Shown here piece after piece: positions 56,656 through 64,000 of a stretch of 64,000 nucleotides of DNA. This stretch comes from Liolophura sinensis (lineage: Eukaryota; Mollusca; Polyplacophora; Chitonida; Chitonidae). A program made the translations under genes and the position numbers. Numbering within the stretch: the first letter of the stretch is position 1; every line of letters starts with the position of its first letter. Below the pieces are notes generated by a model, which was not told the DNA's origin, ran no database searches, and saw nothing but the letters and a program-made list of their open reading frames with translations. The DNA is taken from assembly GCF_032854445.1 (NCBI RefSeq), contig NC_088304.1, forward strand, positions 29,707,732 to 29,771,731, given 5' to 3'.

Positions 56656-58479
56656 TACGAAAACTTCGCGTTTTTGATCGACAGTGCATTTTCCATCTCT
56701 TTTATGACCATCATATGAATGTTATGGGTCCTTTGTCCAAGTTTTATACTTCTGATTCGGAAATTTACACAACTGTGCTTGTACTTTGACATTTGCTCAA
56801 ATCGTACCTCTCCGGGACTGATTCTCGGCCTTACCGTACCGGACTCTTGTGACTATACACCCTTCGTGCTTCTACTCTGGTGCACTTTTTGTTTATTGTA
56901 TGTAGCGTCCTGAAGTTTATTATCAGTGACTGGTTATGTAACACAGGAATGCTTTTGAAGTGTAGCACACGTGTCCATGTGTGTCCATTGTCAGGAGATG
57001 ATTTCATTGCGTCAGGCGCTCTCACAAGCACGCGAGAAAACAAATAGCCCTACATTCAGATGGGAAAAAATACCAGTGTAGCAATCTGCCTCAAATCTGC
57101 ATACAACATAGACGCCCTCTGGCTCTAGTAACCCGGATGTGAGAGAACAATCCCTCGCCCTGTGGTCGTTTTCAGTCTCAGTGACTAACGCATTTATCAT
57201 TGTGGTGGGGCGCTAGAAGGAACCAGCGCAAGGATCAAATCGATTCCTTGCTTGACTGGCGCACTTTCAGACATGCCTGGCAGCGCACCATTCTATCGTT
57301 TAGGAACCGGTTAGAATTTCTGTGAACTGCTCTTGGCACGGAACGAATGCTATGTGTTTGGTATGCGAGACACCGTCTCTCTCGCCAGCCGACTGAGTCC
57401 TTCGTGAGCCTCCATGACACAAACCATATGAGCAACGCATTTGTACTTGAGCGGGAGTGGGAAATCCGTGGTTTGTTAATGGAATGCGATAGAGTTAGTC
57501 CACGGTATGACCACAGGTATTTCACTTGAGGAATCAGTTAAGATTTGCTTGGACACCATGTAATTGCTCCATCGCTACATACACGGGTATCTGGTCTCCT
57601 TAACCATATAGGCATACATCATCTTTTCTAAACTCACTGCAGGTAAGTCATTTCTTTCATCCCGTCATCTTAACATGCATTTATCTGGGCTTTTTATATC
57701 AAAGGCTGCTGTACTAACATTACCACAGTAGCTATAGCCTTACGGTTACACACAGAACTTGTGTATATACATGTAACCCAGAAACCTGCCAGCATTAAAA
57801 GGGCTGTCTTTTTCACTCCGATTCTTTTGACCTATTTTACTTTAAAATTTCACTGACGTGTTAGATAATTTTCGTCATTTTCGTTGGTGTGTATTCAGAA
57901 TATACATACCTTTATTGGTTGATCTCATGAGTTGTCCGGTGCACCAATCATACGAATGCCGGTGCAAAGCTGATTCTGGACTGTATTTACTCCCTGTGCT
58001 CAAAAATAACTCCAGAACAGTTCAATGGTAACCCGAAAAGGCCAGATGAGGTTTTGTATCCATTCCACGACACAATGCATACAACCTTGTATCTATGGCC
58101 GTGCACATGATCTGGGTATGTCGGAAAACAAGCCTAAGAGACGTTTAGAGACCACACTCTAGAGTGCTCTCTTGTTCAGGATTACTGGCTCTAATGCTGC
58201 GCATCATCTAATGCCATCGTAAAAATGTGGTCAAAACCCCCCAGGTGTAACTTCCCACGTTCGACTTGACAAGTCTTACTGCTTGTTTCTGCACGCGGTC
58301 CATTTTCAAAAACTATCCCTACTCTAATGTCGTCTTAAGGACAACCCCGTGAAATTAAGGGTGAAAATCTTCATTAACTGCAGTGACATCTCAGATGCAT
58401 TTTAATTGCAGCAAATCGTTCTTGTAAGAATGTCATGTTTAGACGTCTGCTCTTCCCATTCCAACATTGAGCCTTTAAT
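56656..58479. other. No supported gene
   Basis: Frames at 56595-56913, 56831-57043, 57012-57200 and the opposed pair 57235-57525 (minus) / 57347-57529 (plus) lack motifs and overlap. Nothing else recognisable. Confidence 0.4.
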
Positions 58480-58668
58480 ATGTCTCCAGCAACCTGAGGA
58501 TGGTCGTGTGTTTCTCCCAGGCTATCCCCCGTTTCCTCGCATGCGCCATAATGCTGACCCTCGTCGTATAAGTGAAATATTGTTGAGTATGGCGTAAAAT
58601 ACCAATCACCGAAATATTCTTGAAAACGGTGTAAAACACAAATCAAATAAATAAATAAATAAATAAAT
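58480..58668 (+). repeat. SINE-A 3' end in tandem
   Basis: TCTCCAGCAACCTGAGGATG, CCATAATGCTGACCCTCGTC, AAGTGAAATATTGTTGAGTA and TACCAATCAC are followed directly by a second partial 3' end, CGAAATATTCTTGAAAACGG, TGTAAAACACAAATCAAAT, with an (AAAT)n tail. Confidence 0.8.
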
Positions 58669-59616
58669 ATGTTTGGTAGCAATAATAATTTTAATGTCGT
58701 TCTATATATCTATTTCCCCAAAATTAGAATAGGTCCAAAATCGTTAATAGCGATAATTCGTCATCCGCCACTAAAATATCCGTATAAAAGGCCTTATTGA
58801 CCATACTGAGTTCAGACTCGAACGTTCCAGCTGGAACTGGACTGGCATATTGAATCTCTATGAAGCCAGATTTCTAGAACCGTAGTTTTATGTGGAGAAA
58901 TTGTTCTCAAAATAAAATTGTCAAAGCACTTTCGATCTACAAAGCTGTCTACCCTTACACTTTATCTTCCTTACAGTTTTCGCTTTCCACAGTTAATACT
59001 TCCCTCATGTATATAAATTACAGCTACTTTGGATCTGTCACTAGACTATCAATAACCATATAATAAACAAAATCCAAGTGCTGATATATCGCCATATGTA
59101 TGCTGCTATCGTGTAATTGTATCAGATGTGTTAGAGAGTACTACTGTGACATGTGCGTGTATACACATACGGTAAATGTCCCAAAATTGTGCGAAAAATT
59201 GCATATCCAGAAGCGAATAATTGTCCGTAAATATTACTTCTAGGGATGAAACCTACACTTTTCAAGATGGATATCGTCCTACCCTCTACACAGACCTCAC
59301 AACATCTTGTCAGGTCGCTAGAACTAGTTAGTATGCGTCAATATGTGTGACTTTATTAGTCAGGGGGGCATTTTCCGTAGTTCTTGTCTGGACAGACATA
59401 TGCTCTGCATTATTGCTGTACACGTGTCACACCTACATCAGCTAGGCCCTTTATAACAGGTTATTCGTTGCTGATGTGGTTTATTGGATTATATTGACCT
59501 GATTTCGTCCACCCACCCCCCGACCCCCTTGACAAATCCTTAGACCTTCCGGCCGCGGCGATGTGAGTATATATAAATTTACCGGATTAGGTGCATGTAC
59601 TCTCCGGCTTAAAACG
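58669..59616. other. No gene seen
   Basis: A C-rich stretch at about 59510-59527. No frame or repeat. Confidence 0.5.
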
Positions 59617-59990
59617 TCTATGTTAAATGTTAAAATGTCAACATATCGTATGTGTTACAAAATCACAACGTCTTAAATGTTAAAATGTCAACATATCGTA
59701 TGTATTACACAGTTACAACGTGTTAAATGTTAAAATGTCAACGTATCGTATGTGTTTCAGTCACAACGTGTTAAATGTTAAAATGTCAACATATCGTATG
59801 TGTTACAGTCAGAACATGCGAAATGTTAAAATGTCAACATATCGTGTGTGTGATACAGACACAACATGTTAAATGTTAAAATGTCAACGTAGTATCGTAT
59901 GTGTGATACAGACACAACATGTTAAATGTTAAAATGTCAACATATCGTATGTGTTACACAGACACAACATGCTAAATGTTGTAAAATGTG
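59617..59990. repeat. 48-53-bp minisatellite, seven units
   Basis: TTAAATGTTAAAATGTCAAC, ATATCGTATGTGTTACAG, TCACAACGTG. Units start near 59623, 59673, 59723, 59771, then onward; the last is truncated (CTAAATGTTGTAAAATG). Confidence 0.92.
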
Positions 59991-60149
59991 AGTAAAATGT
60001 TACCACGCGTAATGACTGTTTGCAAGTTGTTACAAAATTTAACAAATTACACGATTCTCAACATTTATAATGCTGAGCAAACTCATATTGGTATGGTATT
60101 GTTAGATTATGACATTTTCTAAATATTTTGGTAAATTGTCAATTGCAAA
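59991..60149. other. Nothing recognised
   Basis: AT-rich flank of the array. Confidence 0.5.
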
Positions 60150-60219
60150 CATTTTAGTCGCCGTCGTATTAGTGAAATATTCTTGAGCATGGCGTTAAAC
60201 ATCAATCAAATAAATAAAT
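60150..60219 (+). repeat. SINE-A 3' terminal fragment
   Basis: GTCGCCGTCGTATTAGTGAA, ATATTCTTGAGCATGGCG, TTAAACATCAATCAAATAAA. Confidence 0.8.
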
Positions 60220-60576
60220 TTCTAAGACTTTGGAAAGAGAGAACGTCACGTTAATACGTTTCCCCCTGCTGCACTGGCAGAATGTTGAATTTGCCATTAT
60301 TAAAGTTAAATATAACTTTTCAGTTTTAAAACAGTACTCTGTCTACGAACCACAAGCGTACGTTATACCGAATCAGGGTCCGGCTGTCCAAAACTGGTTT
60401 AACGCTTAATACCAGATTTAAGTTTAACTCAAGGCTTCAGTTTTGTACATAATCTAAAAAAATTGCGTAACATTATATAAAATACGAACTTAAACTGTTG
60501 ATGTTTTGATATAAAATATGACTTAATACCGATATTAGCCAATACACTTTCTAGCAACTGGACCCAGATTTATAAT
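60220..60576. other. No gene seen
   Basis: AT-rich, no frame. Confidence 0.5.
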
Positions 60577-60699
60577 TTTTTTTATTTGATTGGACTATAA
60601 CGCTGAACTCATGCACGAGTATTTCACTTATACGACGGCGGCCAGCATTATGGTGGGAGGAAACCGGAGTGAGCACGAGGAAAACCCATGGCCATCAAA
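60577..60699 (-). repeat. SINE-A 3' half
   Basis: TTTTTATTTGATTGGACTAT, ACGCTGAACTCATG, TATTTCACTTATACGACGGC, GGCCAGCATTATGGTGGGAG. Confidence 0.82.
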
Positions 60700-60764
60700 T
60701 GTAGGATATTCAAATGATGACTTTATCACCTAAGCATATTATAAAGGCCTGTACCTTAGCATTT

Positions 60765-61090
60765 ATGTCCCCAGCTGGAAGATTTATTGCCTTAAACTGA
60801 AAGCGTAAGTTATTCTGCATTAAAGATGCTGTTCAGAGGAAACATTTATCTCCTTAAATTAGGAACGTAAGTTATACCGCACTATGAACGGAGTCCAAAT
60901 GAAAGTTCCGCCTACTTAAACTAAAAGTTATACTACATTATGTATACTGCCCAGTTGAAAGCTTATAAGTTATTGAAAGATATAAGTTATACCGCATTTT
61001 ATGTATGCTGCTCAAAGAAAGTTTTTATCACCTTTGACTATAGCGTAAGTTATGTTTGGCATTGCGAGTATAATAATAGTATAATGAAAC
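60765..61090. repeat. Highly decayed tandem repeat, about 60-67 bp
   Basis: GCGTAAGTTATNCCGCATTA and TGTATGCTGCTCAGA-GAAAG / TTTATC-CCTTAAACT recur five to six times with heavy substitution (AGCGTAAGTTATTCTGCATT, AACGTAAGTTATACCGCACT, ATATAAGTTATACCGCATTT, AGCGTAAGTTATGTTTGGCA). Confidence 0.6.
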
Positions 61091-61206
61091 ATTTTGCTTA
61101 GATCAGCATACAGGTTCTATGATAACGCTTAAGCTGCATTTAGGACTACATTAAAGTTGGATAGGCAGTTTAACTTTTATTTTAGTGATGCTGCTCAAAC
61201 GAGATA

Positions 61207-61638
61207 TTGCAGCTCAAAATAAACAAAATCGCACACATTGACGAAATCGAAAGCATTGCCATGTCACCAGATTTAACCAGTCAGGTTGGAGTTATTTCTA
61301 GACCCCGAGGACGCAGCTGTTTCCGCTTACATCACCCGAGCCCTGTTTTGCCTTTTCATCATGTGTATGGGGGGGTACAAGTGACGCGACATCGTGTTTC
61401 CGCTAGCTCTAACATGGCGCTTCCCATGGCCTTCCCAGAATTCCTGATTGACAATTGGTTTATAGAGTTACTAAGAACGTCAAAAAATATATGTGGGCGT
61501 TTAGGTCTGTTTCCTAGGTCTTCCGAAATAACCCACCTTACATTATGTCTTTTCTTTCAACAAAAAGTTCATATCGTATTGCACTCAACCCCCTGTGAAA
61601 TGTTCAAAGATAGGGCGGACAGACCAAACGCTATGTAA
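61207..61638 (+). other. 143-codon open frame, doubtful
   Basis: The longest plus-strand frame outside tandem arrays. The listed start is not a plain ATG with a strong context. Segments: KIAHIDEIESIAMSPDLTS, ALPMAFPEFLIDNWFIELL. I see no domain, splice border or poly(A) signal, and the middle (RPRGRSCFRLHHPSPVLP) looks non-specific. It could be a decayed exon. Confidence 0.18.
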
Positions 61639-62191
61639 CAACCATATACTTATAGCCTATTCGGTCACAGTGAACTCCAAGCTGTAGTCTTTTATATCAT
61701 AGGTAATATTGATTTGGACGAAAAAAATGCTAGAGAATAAGATAAGAAATAAAACGATGTTGGTCGTTTGTTGTGTTCTTTGCAGAGAGATATACCTTTC
61801 TCCTTTCTAGCATCACCATTTGCGATTTTAGTGTTATCCTGTAAATAAATGATTGGGGTTCAACGGGCAGAGTTTTCTATGTGTATTTCTTCGAACAGTG
61901 AGATTAAAGAACGTGTCGCTGTGGTGAAATTGGGTTTGGCCTGTTTGAACATGTGACAATAAACATTTTACAGTGTAATCATTACCAGTTGACCTGACGC
62001 CCTAACAAGGCAGTAGTTAAGTGGTTTTTCTCGTTACAGTAACACCTCAGTGGTTGTACAGGAATGCTGTTCAGACTGCAACATGTACTGTATATCGTTC
62101 TTTAATCAATAGCTGTGTGTATAACTTAGACTAGACGTTCGTCACATTAACTAACCGTATGGGCAAGTACGTAAGTATACAGACACCTCAC
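61639..62191. other. No gene seen
   Basis: Short AT-rich DNA without repeats. Confidence 0.5.
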
Positions 62192-62465
62192 TGTTTATTT
62201 ATAACTAAATAGACGTTTTATGTCCTACTCAGGAATATTGGACTTACAAGAAGTCCGTCATTTTTTTATCTAGCAATTAATGCCGTAGTCAAGGATTTTT
62301 ACTGCCTTATGTAAGACAGTGGTCACTTCTATGGGTGGAGGAAAGTGCTGCACTCAGAGGAAGTACCGGCCTCTTTGGCTGAGATTGGGAAAAACTCATC
62401 ACCTCGTCTGTCTTGACAATTGGTACAGGAGTATATTAACCACTCGGCCACTACCCACAGCATCG
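62192..62465 (-). repeat. SINE-like element with a further tRNA-like head (E)
   Basis: Minus strand: GGGTAGTGGCCGAGTGGTTA is a strong A-box of tRNA-Ser/Leu type. The 3' end GAGTAGGACATAAAACGTCT, ATTTAGTTATAAATAAA resembles the 3' module and tail of family A. The B-box is unclear. A B-box-like CGTGTTCGAATCCAG (about 62496-62510, minus) lies on the wrong side of the A-box and may belong to another fragment. Confidence 0.5.
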
Positions 62466-62548
62466 TGGCGTACAGCCGCAACTGAATCAGCGACTGCTGG
62501 ATTCGAACACGTGACCCCATGAAGAGACTCTTAAATTTGACAGCTGAC

Positions 62549-63240
62549 ATGATAATGGAATATTTCACTGCGTCAGGGAATACATGTACCTGACTGCGTG
62601 AAGAAATGGTACACTGTGTAGGGAAATGTTTCACCGCGTCAGGGAATACCTGTACCTGACTGCGTGAAGAAATTGTTCGCTGTGTAGAGAAATGTTTCAC
62701 TTCGTCAGGGAGTACATGTACCTGGCTCTGTGAAGAAATGGTCCACTGTGTAGGGAAATGTTTCCCTGCGTCAGGGAATGCATGTACCTGACTGCGTGAA
62801 GAAATGGTTCATTGTGTAGAGAAATGTTTCGCCGCGTCAGGGAATACAAGTACCTGACTGCGTGAAGAAATGATTCACTGTGTAGGGAAATGTTTCGCCG
62901 CGTCAGGGAATACATGTATTTGACTGCGTGAAGAAATGGTTCACTGTGCAGAGAAATGTTTCACTGCGTCAGGGAATACATGTACCTGGCTGAGTGAAGA
63001 AATGGTCCACTGTGTAGGGAAATGTTTCACTGCGTCAGGGAATACATTTACCTGGCCGCGTGAAGAAATGGTTCACTGTGTAGGGAAATGTTTCGCCGCG
63101 TCAGGGAATACATGTACCTGGCCGCGTGAAGAAATGGTTCATTGTGTAGGGAAATTTCCCTGCGTCAGGGAATGCATGTATCTGACTGCGTAAGGAAATG
63201 GGTAATTGGGTCGAGAAATGTTTCCCTGCGTCAGGAAATA
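62549..63240. repeat. 66-bp minisatellite, about 10 units
   Basis: The unit is GAAGAAATGGTTCACTGTGT, AGGGAAATGTTTCACTGCGT, CAGGGAATACATGTACCTGA, CTGCGT. Each unit contains a near-inverse pair of GTGAAACAT/ATGTTTCAC-like words. The 22-codon period gives the frames at 62329-62915 (minus) and 62936-63193 (plus); these are by-products. Confidence 0.95.
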
Positions 63241-63254
63241 CTTTGCAACGTGAG

Positions 63255-63450
63255 GGAGTAGACCTTCTTCAATGCATGCGTAAGGGGATACTTCTCTGCA
63301 TGTGTAAAACCTATGCATGTGTGAGGGAATACTTCTCTGCATGTGTAAAACCTATGCATGTGTGAGGGAATACTTCTCTGCATGTGTAAAACCAATGCAT
63401 GTGTGAGGGAATACTTCTCTGCATGTGTAAAATTAATGCATGTGTGCAGG
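63255..63450. repeat. 41-bp minisatellite, four to five units
   Basis: ATGCATGTGTGAGGGAATAC, TTCTCTGCATGTGTAAAACC, T. Anchors fall at 63306, 63347, 63388 and 63429. It adjoins the 66-bp array and shares the word GAGGGAATAC / CAGGGAATAC with it. Confidence 0.93.
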
Positions 63451-64000
63451 GATACTTAATCTCTTGGTGAAATAGCTAGCTTAGCTCGGTTCTCGTTTGG
63501 CAGGATGTTGCTTAGAAGCCTGTGAATCCGATAGTAACAACACGAATATGTAGTTTTCCTTCTTTTTAATCAATATTCGTCTGATATTTTCATCTCATAT
63601 GCATCAAGATATCAGCCGGGTAACACTAGACAGGTACACAGAAAAGCACTTGTGATGATTTCGCTATACGTAATTCTTTATGTCTGGCTACATCGGAATG
63701 TGCTCAAAGTTTGTGTCTTAGCGACAATGTAATGACCCTTAGACTGTCGGAAGATTCCCGTCTTAGCTAATCAAATATTTTAAAAAACATAAGTAGACTA
63801 CCTTTACCGCACCTTATCCATCAGTGAAAATAAGTGTCCATGAAGAGGTAACTGAGGTCCACCACTGACAAGTTGATCTAAGATTATATAGCGATATGTG
63901 TAATGTTTCAGTCTTCAAGAATGCTGAGGTCTATAACTACCTGCGCCCGCCGCGCATTTCCTGGAAACTTGACATTATAGCTCTATCGACATGCAATGTT
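63451..64000. other. No gene seen
   Basis: Nothing recognisable to the end of the window. Confidence 0.5.

Noticed and set aside
62190-62520. tRNA gene (A-box GGCCGAGTGGTTA and B-box GTTCGAATCC)
   Set aside because: The boxes are in the wrong order on the minus strand and no cloverleaf of about 73-85 bases can be formed. More likely SINE fragments.

Overview
The window reads as nuclear DNA of a marine lophotrochozoan animal, most likely a mollusc. The evidence is tRNA-derived SINEs of molluscan type on both strands, short TA-rich intergenic or intronic DNA, GT-AG-like exon borders, AATAAA signals, and no dense open reading frames. The species cannot be named from sequence alone. No rRNA gene, intact tRNA gene, CRISPR array, or bacterial or viral gene block is visible.

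The window is gene-poor. The best coding evidence is at two loci. (1) At 6.95-8.76 kb (+) there is a three-exon model with a TATA box, phase-consistent GT-AG introns and a poly(A) signal. It carries the HxxR box region of a Crypton-type tyrosine recombinase (DUF3504/KIAA1958-like), but it is frameshifted and lacks the region where the catalytic tyrosine should lie. A SINE with a perfect 11-bp target duplication sits in intron 1. (2) At 27.2-27.4 kb (-) there is a well-bordered terminal exon with a poly(A) signal. A few other stretches (4.1-4.4, 9.35-9.65, 11.8-12.0, 25.3-25.7, 29.0-29.4, 55.1-55.5 and 61.2-61.6 kb) look partly coding but are unrecognised, and several are visibly broken.

The rest is repeats. 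At least three SINE families (called A, B and C here), plus two possible further ones, have different tRNA-like heads but related 3' ends of the form G(T/C)TTAACGCCGTACT..., followed by family-specific tails such as (AATA)n or (CACT)n. Inverted-repeat elements (MITE-like) lie at 3.9, 5.5-6.3, 8.9, 24.3, 24.9, 34.1 and 38.9-40.4 kb.

From 15 kb onward the window is crowded with minisatellites. Their periods are 38 bp (15.3 kb), 28/32 bp (21.9 kb), 29 bp (26.5 kb), about 57 bp within a 372-bp higher-order repeat (34.4-35.5 kb), 48 bp (36.6 kb), 22 bp within a 154-bp higher-order repeat (36.9-37.5 kb), 39 bp (39.2-40.4 kb), 42 bp (44.4 kb), 54 bp (49.2-51.5 kb), about 50 bp (59.6 kb), 66 bp (62.5 kb) and 41 bp (63.3 kb). 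The long open frames in this window (up to 378 codons, often on both strands) are all inside arrays whose period is a multiple of three, so I do not call them genes.

The most interesting structure is that the 39-bp array is an expansion of a segment found once in the terminal inverted repeat of a transposon family. The unexpanded copy of that family is at 5.45-6.29 kb. This is a visible case of a minisatellite born inside a mobile element. No functional multi-gene system is evident.
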